Positions 26,649 to 36,247 of a DNA stretch of 64,000 bases are shown here, in pieces. Under the pieces are notes generated by a model. The model ran no database searches. It was not told where the DNA came from and saw only the letters and a program-made list of their open reading frames with translations. Numbering within the stretch: the first letter of the stretch is position 1; each line of letters opens with the position of its first letter. The position numbers and the translations under genes are program-made. This DNA is from Myxococcales bacterium (GTDB lineage Bacteria > Myxococcota_A > Polyangia > Polyangiales > Polyangiaceae): positions 1,240,001-1,304,000 of the forward strand of contig JADJKB010000021.1 in NCBI GenBank assembly GCA_016706225.1, written 5' to 3'.

Positions 26649-27698
26649 TCATCGGCGCGGGAGCTCTTCACCCAGCGGCACGAGCTCGAGCTGCGCGTCC
26701 GGGATCGTCTTCACCTCGGACCAGTCGAGGCCCATGGCGTTGAAGGTCGAAGGATCCGGCACGTGCCGCCGTTTTCCAGCCTCGATCAAATAGATGTCAG
26801 GCCCACTACCCTTGAGCAACGCGCCATCCGGAACAGCGAGACCCGGCGCGCCCGCGTCGGGGGGCGGTTCGCCGTGATCGGGCCTCGCGGCGGGGGGCAC
26901 GATCGCAGCCGCGCTTCTGCCGGCACCGAGCGGCGACAGATGGATGGCCACGATCTCCGAGCAGGTTCGCGGTGGCCCTTCCGCACCCGCGCTGGCGGCG
27001 GAGCAATCCGTCCAATTTCCCGCGGCGGTCAGGGTCCGTTGGTGCGCGCTCGGGTCGACGAGGGACGAACCCGAGCTCGGTCCTTCGCTGAGCGAGTCCG
27101 AACGTGGGGGCGCAGGCTCGGCCGAGTCCACCGTCAGATCGGGCTCGGAGGAGCGACCGGTCCGGAGCACGAACGCTCCGACGTCAATCGAAGCCACGAG
27201 ATGCGTAGCGCCGGAGCAGTCTCCCATGAGTGCATCGGCCGACAGCTCCGCCGGCGCCGCGACGTAGCGCCCGACGACTCGAGTGAACACACTCAAGCCG
27301 TCCGCGCGCGAGAGCTCCCCTTCGAGCGCTGCAGTCTGCGCCGGCATCCGGCGCTCGAGCTCCGCGGGGCTCGACAGGACCAGGTGGTCAGTCCGCGGTG
27401 CCGCCGACTCGAACGCGTACGCTCCCTTTGCGCTGCAATTGGAGAGCACATGAAGTTGGCAGTCTCGAAAGCGAACGACCACCGGGCCCCTGCGTGCGCT
27501 CACCTCCATGTCAGCGCGCTGCTCGGCCGGCATGGCCACGCTGAGCTGATCACTGGCTTCGGTCGGCTCTGGACAGTGTCGTCCGACAGTGCCCGGCGGA
27601 CCGGAGTGCCCGGGCCCCGACGAGGAGTACCCGGGCGCGCCACAGGCGCCGAGGCTGATCAAGAGGCCGAACGTCACGCGTGCCAAACGAGGGCGGGT
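26649..27698 (-). CDS. lipoprotein, hypothetical
   Basis: 349 residues from ATG 27698 (MTRPRLARVTFGLLISLGAC), chosen because the lipobox then sits at residue about 20; the frame is open 93 bases further upstream. The middle has a region with CQLHVLSNCSAKGAYAF and GATHLVASIDVGAFVL. The last 55 residues (GPDIYLIEAGKRRHVPDPST, FNAMGLDWSEVK) resemble a small C-terminal repeat found in some bacterial cell-surface proteins. Function unknown. Convergent with the kinase gene, 21 bp between stops. Confidence 0.6.
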   Translation of the reverse strand, partial: TRPRLARVTFGLLISLGACGAPGYSSSGPGHSGPPGTVGRHCPEPTEASDQLSVAMPAEQRADMEVSARRGPVVVRFRDCQLHVLSNCSAKGAYAFESAAPRTDHLVLSSPAELERRMPAQTAALEGELSRADGLSVFTRVVGRYVAAPAELSADALMGDCSGATHLVASIDVGAFVLRTGRSSEPDLTVDSAEPAPPRSDSLSEGPSSGSSLVDPSAHQRTLTAAGNWTDCSAASAGAEGPPRTCSEIVAIHLSPLGAGRSAAAIVPPAARPDHGEPPPDAGAPGLAVPDGALLKGSGPDIYLIEAGKRRHVPDPSTFNAMGLDWSEVKTIPDAQLELVPLGEELPRR

Positions 27699-27835
27699 CA
27701 TCGAAACCAGAACGCTATCCCAACTCCCTCGGGCCCGACTCGGAAGAAATCGTCCATCCATGACACAGCCGTCGGGTAGCCCGACCCCCACTTTGCAAAC
27801 CGGGCGCTGGGTGCCAGATTCCGGACGCGCACATC

Positions 27836-29320
27836 ATGGGAACAGCTGCCCTCGCCTCGTTCGACAACAGTTATGCCCGTTTGCCGGAGCGGTTCTTTGC
27901 GCGGGTGGCCCCCGCCCGAGTCGCGGCTCCGCGCCTCATCCGGGTCAATCGATCCCTTGCCGCGCGGCTCGGCATGAACGCAGACTGGCTCGAGGCGGGG
28001 GCCGGGGCATCGCTATTTTCCGGCAACGAGATCCCGGACGGCGCGGAGCCGATCGCGCTGGCTTACGCCGGCCACCAATTCGGTTCCTTCGTACCGCAGC
28101 TGGGTGATGGCCGGGCAGTGCTCCTCGGCGAGGTAATCGGCAGCGACGGAGAGCGACGCGACGTCCAGCTCAAGGGCGCAGGGCGGACGCCCTTCTCGCG
28201 CGGGGGGGACGGGCGCGCCGCAATCGGCCCGGTGCTGCGCGAGTACATCGTCAGCGAGGCCATGGCGGCGCTCGGTGTTCGAACCACACGCGCGCTGGCA
28301 GCGGTCACGACGGGCGAACGGGTCATGCGCGACGAGGTGCTGCCCGGCGCGATCCTCACGCGAGTGGCGGCCAGCCACATCCGAGTCGGCACGTTCGAGT
28401 TCTTTGCCGCGCGCAGCGACCGTGACGCGCTCGTGGCTCTCGCCGCGCACGCAGTCGCACGACACTACCCGGACGCGGTCGGCAGCGGCAACGACGCCCT
28501 CGCGCTCCTCGAGCGGGTGATCGACGCCCAGGCCGATCTGGTCGCGAGTTGGCTGGGCGTCGGCTTCGTGCACGGCGTGATGAACACCGACAACACCTCG
28601 ATCTCCGGCGAGACCCTCGACTACGGTCCGTGCGCGTTTCTGGACGAGTTCAATCCAGACAAGGTCTTCAGCTCGATCGATCACGGCGGTCGCTACGCGT
28701 TCTCGAATCAGCCGCGAATTGCCCAGTGGAACCTGGCACGGCTCGCTGAGTCGTTGCTGGAGCTCTTGTCCGACGACGAGGCTTCAGCCGTGCGCATGGC
28801 GACGGAGCAGCTGGAGCGCTTTCCCGCGCGTTTCGAGGAGGCCTACGCCCGCGTCCTGCGCGCGAAGCTCGGCCTCGAGCGCGCGGAGCCTGACGACCTC
28901 GTGCTCGCCCAGGATCTGCTCGCGCGCCTCGCCTCGGGCGAGGTCGACCACACGGTCTTCTTCCGTCGACTGTGCGCGTCCGCCGCCGATCCCGTCGCCG
29001 ACGCCGACGTCGTCGCGCTGTTCGCTGAGCCCGCCGCGTTCCGAAGCTGGGCGGAGACGTGGCGAGCTCGACTCAGCCGCGAATCAGGCGACCCCACCGC
29101 GCGCGCGGCGTCGATGCGGCTCGCCAACCCTGCCTTCATCCCCCGCAACCATCAGATCCAGGCGGTGATCGACGCGGCAGTCGGCAGCGCCGACCTCCGG
29201 CCCTTCGAACAACTCATCGATGTGCTCGCTCGGCCATACGACGACCAGCCCGAGCATGCGCACCTGGCGGAGCCGCCACTCCCCGAAGAGCGGGTGCGTC
29301 AGACATTCTGTGGCACCTGA
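27836..29320 (+). CDS. selO: SelO/YdiU protein adenylyltransferase (pseudokinase fold)
   Basis: 494 residues. Hallmarks: SLAARLGMNADWLEAGAGA, AYAGHQFGSFVPQLGDGRAV, GAGRTPFSRGGDGRAAIGP, GVGFVHGVMNTDNTSISGET and DYGPCAFLDEFNPD. SelO enzymes have a kinase-like fold with ATP bound in flipped orientation and transfer AMP to Ser/Thr/Tyr of targets, linked to redox and glutathionylation responses. The bacterial length (about 480-500) fits. The C-terminus ends QTFCGT with a Cys at the position that is selenocysteine in some eukaryotic homologues. Confidence 0.95.
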   Translation: MGTAALASFDNSYARLPERFFARVAPARVAAPRLIRVNRSLAARLGMNADWLEAGAGASLFSGNEIPDGAEPIALAYAGHQFGSFVPQLGDGRAVLLGEVIGSDGERRDVQLKGAGRTPFSRGGDGRAAIGPVLREYIVSEAMAALGVRTTRALAAVTTGERVMRDEVLPGAILTRVAASHIRVGTFEFFAARSDRDALVALAAHAVARHYPDAVGSGNDALALLERVIDAQADLVASWLGVGFVHGVMNTDNTSISGETLDYGPCAFLDEFNPDKVFSSIDHGGRYAFSNQPRIAQWNLARLAESLLELLSDDEASAVRMATEQLERFPARFEEAYARVLRAKLGLERAEPDDLVLAQDLLARLASGEVDHTVFFRRLCASAADPVADADVVALFAEPAAFRSWAETWRARLSRESGDPTARAASMRLANPAFIPRNHQIQAVIDAAVGSADLRPFEQLIDVLARPYDDQPEHAHLAEPPLPEERVRQTFCGT

Positions 29321-29377
29321 TGCGAAGCACCGTTCGAGCTCTCACAGGCGCATCGTGAAGAGCGCGACGGCGAGCCC

Positions 29378-30364
29378 TCACACCACGACGTCGCCGAGGC
29401 CGTAGAGCGCCGCCGCCGTCTTGCCCAGGACCTGTTCGAGCACGTCGCCCCCGAGCCGACTTGCTCGGATGCGACGCAGCTCTCGATCCCAGGCAAACGG
29501 CAGGTTCGGAAAATCGGTGCCGTAGAGCACACGTTCGGGGCGCAATGTCAGCAGATCGAGCCGCTCTGGAGCGGGAAAATACCCCGCCGCGACCATCGTG
29601 GTGTCGAGCCAGAGATTGTCGAAGCGCTCGAGCAAACGTGCGTAGGCGTCGAACTCGTCCGCGCCAAGGTGCGGAACACACAGGCGCAGGCGGGGGTAGT
29701 CGACGAGCACGCGCTCCACCCGCGCCGCAGAGCAGAGCTCGTGCGGATCACAGCGGTAGCCGGGGCTCTTCGGCTCGCGTCCCGCGTGCATGACGAGCGG
29801 CAGGTCCCGCTCGGAGCACAGGGCGTAGATCTCGTGTAGCTCCGGCGCATCCGGACCGAAACACTGCACGTGGCAGTGGAGCTTCACTCCGGCGAGGCCA
29901 AGACTGAACGCGCGTTCGAGGATGCCTCGCGCGTCCGGTTCACCGGGGAGCACGGTCGCCAGGCCGGTGACCGCAGGTCGCGTTCGACAGAGCTCGACCA
30001 ACTCGCGGTTCATGCCCTCGGCGATGCCGGGCTTGTGCGCGTAGTGAAGGGCAACGATGCGCTCCACTCCGCGGCTGAGCAGAAAGTCCACGACGTCGGG
30101 CGCGTGCAGCTTGTGGCGAATCGGCCAACCGTAGCGGTCGAACCAGCGCCAGATCGCCGCCGACAATGCCGCGCCGAACAGGTGCACATGAGCGTCAGTG
30201 ACGGGCGGCAGGTCGGTCGGGACCGCGGCGCCCTCCTCATCGTCGAGTGCCGGCAGCGGTGCCGCCAGGTAACCTGCGCCGGAGGCGCTGGCAGGCGTGC
30301 TCGCCAGGCACGGCGAGAGCTCGCCGGTCAGCTCCTCGGTCGATCCGGAACGCACCGAACGCAA
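29378..30364 (-). CDS. amidohydrolase-family TIM-barrel hydrolase
   Basis: Up to 328 residues from TTG 30364 (GTG 30355 also possible; the exact start is uncertain because the first 50 residues are poorly conserved in style). Metal-binding DAHVHLFG (HxH) after beta-strand 1, GVKLHCHVQCFG, LVMHAGREPKSPGYRC, LCVPHLGADEFDAYARLL, and YGTDFPNLPFAWDREL with the last Asp are the pattern of amidohydrolase_2 proteins. These hydrolyse or decarboxylate small molecules; the substrate cannot be told from sequence. Confidence 0.85.
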   Translation of the reverse strand: MRSVRSGSTEELTGELSPCLASTPASASGAGYLAAPLPALDDEEGAAVPTDLPPVTDAHVHLFGAALSAAIWRWFDRYGWPIRHKLHAPDVVDFLLSRGVERIVALHYAHKPGIAEGMNRELVELCRTRPAVTGLATVLPGEPDARGILERAFSLGLAGVKLHCHVQCFGPDAPELHEIYALCSERDLPLVMHAGREPKSPGYRCDPHELCSAARVERVLVDYPRLRLCVPHLGADEFDAYARLLERFDNLWLDTTMVAAGYFPAPERLDLLTLRPERVLYGTDFPNLPFAWDRELRRIRASRLGGDVLEQVLGKTAAALYGLGDVVV

Positions 30365-30484
30365 GCTACACCCGCGTGGCCCGAGGTCTCCAGGCGGTCT
30401 TCGACTCGACGTTCAACCCCGCCGGCAGGCCGCCCGAAATAGCGCCGGGGGCTGCCGGCGCCCCGGATCGAATCAGGTGCGAGT

Positions 30485-30685
30485 CTAGCGCGTGACCGCG
30501 GGCGCGGATTGCCCCGTGCCCTTTTCCGAGCCGGTGTCGCGATACGCCAAGAGCACGGCGGCGCACAGCGCCACCAACGCAACCACCATCCCGATCAGCA
30601 CCGTCCACTTCTTGGTCGCGCGCTGCTGGCTGATCACCCGAATCGACTCGCGAACCTCGCGGTCGACCTCTTCCTCAGTTTCCAT
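30485..30685 (-). CDS. small single-pass membrane protein
   Basis: 66 residues from the second of two adjacent ATGs, METEEEVDREVRESIRVIS, chosen because a GGAGG lies about 5 bases upstream. One transmembrane helix at about 27-48 (WTVLIGMVVALVALCAAVLL), acidic N-terminus and short polar tail. No family recognised. Confidence 0.5.
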   Translation of the reverse strand: METEEEVDREVRESIRVISQQRATKKWTVLIGMVVALVALCAAVLLAYRDTGSEKGTGQSAPAVTR

Positions 30686-30787
30686 CATCCCCTCCAGGGC
30701 CGGGAGCACAGCACGGGGACGGCGACGCGCATAGCCGGCGCGGCGGCCGTCACAAGTCGGCGAATCTGCGTCGGATCAGGCGGCGCT

Positions 30788-31690
30788 TCACCACAAGCCG
30801 TCGATCGTCGTCTTCCGCGTCTTGTCGGGAGGATCGGCGTTGCCCGCCCCCTTGCCGCTGCCGCTCGACACACAAGCCCCGTCTTTGAACAGGCAACGCT
30901 TGACCTGAGCACACACCGACGAGCGCGCACAATCCGCAGACGACGTGGCAGCGCAGGCGCCGTCCTTCACCGAACATGCGCCCTCGAGCTTGCAGCGGGC
31001 GGCCTTCTTGCAGTCCGCACTCGAGATCGCGACGCAGGCCCCGGACTTTTCGCCACACTTGCCGTCCCGCTCGCAAGCGGGCGACGCCTTGCACGACTCG
31101 GCGGTCGCAACACAGCGGCCCTCCTTGGCCGTACACCGCGCGTCGCTCTTGCATGCGCTCGAGTCGGCGCAGTCTTTGTCCGCCTCGGCGCCGCAGCGCC
31201 CGTCCTTCGCGCTGCACAGCCCCTCGGTCGCGCAAGGGCTGTCTTTCTCGGCCTTGCCGGCGCTGCCGCCAGCGCAGTGAAATCGAGAGACGGCGACGCA
31301 GCGTCCGTCGCGGCTCGCGCACAGCCCGTCGCGGCCGCAGGTCTTGGCGCACTCGGCGAAGATCGCCGTCTCGATGTTGACACAGTTGCCCTGGTTGGCG
31401 CTGCACATCGAGCGGCTCTTGCAGTCTTCGCTGTTCTTGCAGTCGGCGTCCCCGGCGACCGTGCACTCGTTGGCCTTGGCGCTGCACTTTCCGTGAGCCT
31501 TGCAGGGTTCGGATGCCTTGCAGTCCTGATCCGAGGCGACGACACACACGCCAGCTGGGTTCTGGGTGCACTTGCCCTGGCTCGCGCACTCCTTCGCGGT
31601 CTTGCAGCGGTCCGCATCGTCGCAGCCCGCCGTGATCGCGAGGCTGAACATCAACATGGGCAGTGGAGTGAGCCGGTGGGAGAACCACAT
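30788..31690 (-). CDS. lipoprotein made of tandem six-Cys repeats
   Basis: 300 residues from ATG 31690 (MWFSHRLTPLPMLMFSLAIT, lipobox TAGC). Then about six or seven units of 35-40 residues follow the pattern DC-K-x-x-x-x-C-x-x-x-G-x-C-x-x-x-x-G-x-C-V-A, for example DCKASEPCKAHGKCSAKANE and SCKASPACERDGKCGEKSGA. The units resemble EGF-like or dickkopf-like disulfide modules. Exported by the lipoprotein route; partner unknown. Internal repeats could recombine. Confidence 0.7.
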   Translation of the reverse strand: MWFSHRLTPLPMLMFSLAITAGCDDADRCKTAKECASQGKCTQNPAGVCVVASDQDCKASEPCKAHGKCSAKANECTVAGDADCKNSEDCKSRSMCSANQGNCVNIETAIFAECAKTCGRDGLCASRDGRCVAVSRFHCAGGSAGKAEKDSPCATEGLCSAKDGRCGAEADKDCADSSACKSDARCTAKEGRCVATAESCKASPACERDGKCGEKSGACVAISSADCKKAARCKLEGACSVKDGACAATSSADCARSSVCAQVKRCLFKDGACVSSGSGKGAGNADPPDKTRKTTIDGLW

Positions 31691-31746
31691 GAAAGCTAGC
31701 CTACCTCCTGGAGCCGGGAGCGGAAGCACGTGTTAGACTCCAGCGC

Positions 31747-32142
31747 ATGGATCGCGGCGCGGCCAGTGTGGCGCTGACTCTCGTGATGCTCGGCTGCTCG
31801 GGCAGCGACGAGGGCGGCGGCAATCGTGCCTGTCAGGCGGTCGACGTCGCATTCCCGGACTTCACGCCCAGTCAGGCCAAGAATGGCGAAGCGGTGAACA
31901 TGGCCTTCACCATCAACGAGGGCACACCGAGCACCGACTGCCTGGCTGAGGTCACGCTCGACTGCGGCGGCCAAACGACGAGCTACATCGTCGGCGCGGC
32001 ATCCACCGGAGGCATCTCCGCCAACCTGGTGCTGCACTGCGATCAGGCGTCGGCCCCGGTGAGCTGCTCGTACAGTTACCAGTACCCGAAGGGCAGCGCG
32101 AACCAGGCCGGCTCCGGCAGCGGACCAACCTGCGAGCCGTGA
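31747..32142 (+). CDS. small lipoprotein
   Basis: 131 residues, MDRGAASVALTLVMLGCSGS with the lipobox Cys at about residue 17, then a short beta-rich domain (VDVAFPDFTPSQAKNGEAVN, LVLHCDQASAPVSCSYSYQY). No family recognised. Divergent from the Cys-repeat lipoprotein gene. Confidence 0.6.
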   Translation: MDRGAASVALTLVMLGCSGSDEGGGNRACQAVDVAFPDFTPSQAKNGEAVNMAFTINEGTPSTDCLAEVTLDCGGQTTSYIVGAASTGGISANLVLHCDQASAPVSCSYSYQYPKGSANQAGSGSGPTCEP

Positions 32143-32191
32143 GAGCGGGCCGCAGCGACCCGTCTCGCCGCTGATGTAGTACCCTGCGCAC

Positions 32192-35100
32192 ATGGGCGGG
32201 ATTCGACTTCGCGCGACTGTTTGTCTGGCTGTCATCGTCCTCGTGGCGGGCTGTCGCAAAGAGAGCGACAAGCCCGTCCCCATCCCGGGCGCGACTGCGA
32301 CGGTCGAGGACTTCGGCGGAGTGAGCCAGGCGTTCGTGTGCCAGCCGGACGGCTCGGCTTGCCAGCCCATGAAACAAGGCGCCAAGCTGGAATCGGCCAG
32401 CCTCTGGAAGAGCAGCCCGGGCGCCCACGCGCTGCTGCGCTTCGATCCTGCCACGACGTTGCTGCTCGGTGGGGATACGGAAGTCGCCTTCGACCCGAGC
32501 GCACGCTCGCTCGACATCCGTCGCGGCGGCGCAACTTTGGCTCGCGCTGGCGCAGGCTCGAGCGGAAACCTCCGACTGGTCGTGCGTGGCGAAGAGGGCG
32601 TGGTCGAAAACGACGCTTTGCTCAGCGTCTCGGTGGACGTTCACGCCGCCGAGTTTGCGGATCTCGCAGTGGACCGCGGGACCTTCAAGCTGGTACGCGC
32701 CGCCGAAACGCTGGAGCTCCACGCGGGAGAAATGGCACGCCTCGCCTCCGGGAAGGCGGCCGATCGACGCGCGGCCTGGAGCAGCCGCACGGCCGCTGTA
32801 CCGCTGGCGATGGAACGAGGCGAGCGGGCCGAGAGCCTCGAGCCGCGGGGCTTGGGCCGCATGACCGCCAGAGTTCCGGGTCAGACGGCGGTCGTCTCGG
32901 GCGTGCGACTGGCGTCCCATCACGTGCGAGCGGTAGTCCGTGACGGCTTCGCGCGCACCGAGGTCACGGAGGAGTTCGAGAACGAGACGAGCCAGGTCCT
33001 GGAGGGTCGCTACGTGTTTCCGATCCCACCGGGAGCGAGTGTGTCGCGCCTTGCGCTCTGGGTGGGCGACAAACTGATGGAAGGAGAGATCGTCGAGCGC
33101 AAGCGCGCGGCGCAGATCTTCAAGGGCATCGTCGACGACACGGTGCGCCCGCGCGACCCGGCGCTCTTGGAATGGGTGTCCGGCGGCGAATTCTCACTCA
33201 AGATATTTCCGATCCCGGCCAAGGGCCGGCGCAAGGTGCTCCTGGCGTACGACCAAGCCCTGCCCGCCGATGGGGATCGAAGCCAGTACGTCTACCCACT
33301 GTCACTGGGTGCCGACCGCGCCACCAAGATCGACGATTTTTCACTGCGGGTGACCGTCAGCGACACACGACGCCCCCTGTCGGCACCGACGACCCCGGGC
33401 TACGCGGCCAAGCTGACGACTGCCGAACGAGTGGTGACAGCGAGCTACGAGGCCAAGGCCTTCACGCCCGCAACGGACTTCGTCGTTGCCTACACCCGGG
33501 GCAGTCAAACCGGAGCCGAGCTGTCTGCGTACGTCCCGAAGTGGGGTGAGCTGCATGACCAAGGCTTCGACAGCATGCGGAACGATGCTGGCGGCGGCTT
33601 CGTCGCGCTCCGCCTGGGTGTGGACCTGCCCACCGAGGTAGCGACCCCAGCCTGGGTGCGACGCGACCGCATCATTGCCATCGACACGAGTCAGAGCCAG
33701 TCGCGCGAGACCCTCGCTGGCGAACGTGCACTAGCCATCGCGCTCCTGCGCCGCATGGGGGATGGCGAGCGTTTTGCGCTCTTGACCTGTGACACGAGCT
33801 GTTCTGCTTTCCCCGAGCAGGGGCTGGCACCAGCGACGGAAGACAAGGTCGCCGCTGCCAACGAGTGGCTCGGCAAGGCCGCCGCCCGCGGCGCGTCGGA
33901 CGTTGCCGGCGCCATCGTGGCCGCCAGCGCTCGGGCCGATGCCGCGGTGCCGGCGCAGCTCGTCTACGTCGGCGACGGCGTGCCGACCGCCGGCGAGCTC
34001 AGCGTCGAACGCATCGCCGCCAGGGTGTTGCCCGCGCTTTCGGCAAAGAAGCTGGATCTGCGTCTGCTCGGCGCTGGGCGCTCGCTCGACGAGGTCGTGC
34101 TCACCGGGCTCGCTCACGCCGTCAAGGCCAGCTACGAGCCCATCTCGAACGGCGAAGCACTCGAGGAGCGCTTCGAGCACATCGCGAGCGATCTTCGCCG
34201 CCCGCTGCTCCTGGACGCGAAGCTCGAGTTGCCACCGGAGATGACGGAGCCCTACCCCAGAGAGCTGCCGAACCTGCGCCTCGGGCGGGAAGTCGTCGTG
34301 GTCGCGAAGCTCGCGTCGGCGCCGACCGGCAACGTGAAGCTCAGCGGCACCCTCGATGGCAAGCCGTATCAGCTCGTTGTCCCGATCGAGTGGAGCGAAG
34401 CGCCCGAGCGACAGAATCCCCTGGTGCCCCGGCTATGGGCGTCCGCGCGGATCAACCAGCTCGAGGCGGAGACAGCAGACAAGGCACCCAAGGAGCTCAT
34501 CGAGCTGTCGAAACGTTTTCATGTCATGTCGCGGGCCACGTCACTGCTGGCGCTGGAGAACGCGCAGATGTTTGCGGAGTTCGGGATCCGGCAGAGCGGT
34601 GCGAGTCAGAACGCGGAAGCGGGGGCGATACCGTCGTCCGCCAGAGGCTCGTCGCTCAGTGAGCTCGACAGTTTGGAGATGACGTCGGTCGGCGCTCTCG
34701 ACACCGGGGCGGGCCCAGCCGGAGGCAAGGCCGGCGCATCGAGCGGGGGCCTCGCCGGCATCGGCGTAACCGGAGCCGGGGACGGCTCGGCCAGTTCAAA
34801 ACCGGTGGGCACCCCCAGCGGCAATGTGTCAGTCGGTGGCGCACAAGTGAGTGGTGGATCGGTCGCGAATGCCGCCCGCATGGTCGCAGGAATGCGGGCA
34901 GGGTTCCGCAGGTGTTACCAACGTGGTCTTCAGCTCGACCCGAGCATGGCCGGACGCGTTGTGTTGGTCATCGGTGTCGGTCCCGATGGCAGCGTCGCGT
35001 CGGCGAAACCCGGTGGTGTGAGTGGGAATTTGGGCTCGGTGGTGAGCTGCGTGGTTGCCCGCGCCCGGGCCGCTCAATTCGATCCGCCGGAGGGGGGCGG

Positions 35101-36124
35101 GGCGACGATTAGCATCCCTATCATCTTCAAGCCGGACCCGAGCGGACCTATCGGGCTGCCGAGCCCAAACAGCTTCGTCGGAGGCCCACCGCCCCAAGAC
35201 ACCGCGGTGCACCGCGCCGGGGACGACAAATGGCTAACAGCTGGTGAAGACGCGCTCGAGAAGCTGCGCAAGGACCTGGAGACCAACAAGGACAGCCGGC
35301 GCAAACACGACGCCCTGGTGCGTGGGCTGCTCTCCCGGGGACGTTTCGACGAGGCGCTGAAGGCGGCACAACGTTTCGTCGGGCTCGATCCCGACTTGCC
35401 AACCGCGCGCGAGCTCCTCTCGTACGCGGCAGCCGCGAGCGGCGATCGCGAGCTGGCGCTCGCGGCGGTAGCGGGGCTCGTCGAGACCAACCCCAAGAGC
35501 GCACAGACGCAGGTGCGGGCGGCCCGGGCTTTCGAGGCGGCCGGTGACGAGGCGCGAGCGTGCGCACACTGGCAGTCGCTGGCGGCACTCACACCCAAGA
35601 GCGACGAGGCGCTATTCCAAGCGTTGCGCTGCCGGGCGCGAGTGCCTGGCCACAAGGACGCGGCTCTCACGCTGGCAAAGGCCGTCGACCAACCTGGAAA
35701 GCTGGTGCAGTCGTTGATCCCTCTCATCGAAGCTGGAAATGTGCCCGCCTACGAAAAGAGTGTCGGCGGAGCGGGTAGCTTCGAGGCCACGCTGGAGTGC
35801 GATGGGAAGGCCGAGGACTGCCCGACTGTGATCGTCGTCACTCCCAGCGGAGTCGTGCTGTCGCCCTGGACCCCGGGCGGCTCCCGGTCCAGCCGTTGGT
35901 CCGTGGCGTTCACGGGCCTGGGAGCTGGCACCTATCGAACGCTGATCGTTGGCGGAGAGCCCGGCGCCAAGGGCAAGCTCACGCTGCGGGCGCTCGGCGC
36001 GACGGGGAAGTTCCCGTTCTCCGGCGGCGTGCGGCAGACCGTGGCGTTCACGGACGTCACGCTGGGACGCCCGTCGCGTTTCGGCTGGGGCTTCGGCATC
36101 GCTTCCCTCGATGCGCTTCGGTGA
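32192..36124 (+). CDS. giant VIT/VWA lipoprotein with FecR-like, AgmX and TPR regions
   Basis: 1310 residues. Lipoprotein signal MGGIRLRATVCLAVIVLVAG with the following Cys. Residues about 35-200 read like a FecR-type domain (LESASLWKSSPGAHALLRFD, FADLAVDRGTFKLV). About 225-360 is a VIT domain (RTEVTEEFENETSQVLEGRY, FPIPPGASVSRLALW). About 490-650 is a VWA domain with MIDAS DTSQSQS. About 880-985 is an AgmX/PglI domain (FRRCYQRGLQLDPSMAGRVV). About 1030-1180 is TPR (EALKAAQRFVGLDPDLPTAR), followed by a beta tail. VIT-VWA proteins bind partners through a metal site; this is probably a periplasmic scaffold. Unusually many modules in one chain. Confidence 0.85.
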   Translation: MGGIRLRATVCLAVIVLVAGCRKESDKPVPIPGATATVEDFGGVSQAFVCQPDGSACQPMKQGAKLESASLWKSSPGAHALLRFDPATTLLLGGDTEVAFDPSARSLDIRRGGATLARAGAGSSGNLRLVVRGEEGVVENDALLSVSVDVHAAEFADLAVDRGTFKLVRAAETLELHAGEMARLASGKAADRRAAWSSRTAAVPLAMERGERAESLEPRGLGRMTARVPGQTAVVSGVRLASHHVRAVVRDGFARTEVTEEFENETSQVLEGRYVFPIPPGASVSRLALWVGDKLMEGEIVERKRAAQIFKGIVDDTVRPRDPALLEWVSGGEFSLKIFPIPAKGRRKVLLAYDQALPADGDRSQYVYPLSLGADRATKIDDFSLRVTVSDTRRPLSAPTTPGYAAKLTTAERVVTASYEAKAFTPATDFVVAYTRGSQTGAELSAYVPKWGELHDQGFDSMRNDAGGGFVALRLGVDLPTEVATPAWVRRDRIIAIDTSQSQSRETLAGERALAIALLRRMGDGERFALLTCDTSCSAFPEQGLAPATEDKVAAANEWLGKAAARGASDVAGAIVAASARADAAVPAQLVYVGDGVPTAGELSVERIAARVLPALSAKKLDLRLLGAGRSLDEVVLTGLAHAVKASYEPISNGEALEERFEHIASDLRRPLLLDAKLELPPEMTEPYPRELPNLRLGREVVVVAKLASAPTGNVKLSGTLDGKPYQLVVPIEWSEAPERQNPLVPRLWASARINQLEAETADKAPKELIELSKRFHVMSRATSLLALENAQMFAEFGIRQSGASQNAEAGAIPSSARGSSLSELDSLEMTSVGALDTGAGPAGGKAGASSGGLAGIGVTGAGDGSASSKPVGTPSGNVSVGGAQVSGGSVANAARMVAGMRAGFRRCYQRGLQLDPSMAGRVVLVIGVGPDGSVASAKPGGVSGNLGSVVSCVVARARAAQFDPPEGGGATISIPIIFKPDPSGPIGLPSPNSFVGGPPPQDTAVHRAGDDKWLTAGEDALEKLRKDLETNKDSRRKHDALVRGLLSRGRFDEALKAAQRFVGLDPDLPTARELLSYAAAASGDRELALAAVAGLVETNPKSAQTQVRAARAFEAAGDEARACAHWQSLAALTPKSDEALFQALRCRARVPGHKDAALTLAKAVDQPGKLVQSLIPLIEAGNVPAYEKSVGGAGSFEATLECDGKAEDCPTVIVVTPSGVVLSPWTPGGSRSSRWSVAFTGLGAGTYRTLIVGGEPGAKGKLTLRALGATGKFPFSGGVRQTVAFTDVTLGRPSRFGWGFGIASLDALR

Positions 36125-36247
36125 GAGCGCTCGGGCGCCGCTCGCGTAGTGCGACTGACACACATCAACCTGGGCGCACCTGCTCTCATTGCCCGCGTCG
36201 CAGCGCCCTGCTACGGGCGGCGGCGCTGCACTGCAAAAGGAGCTCCC

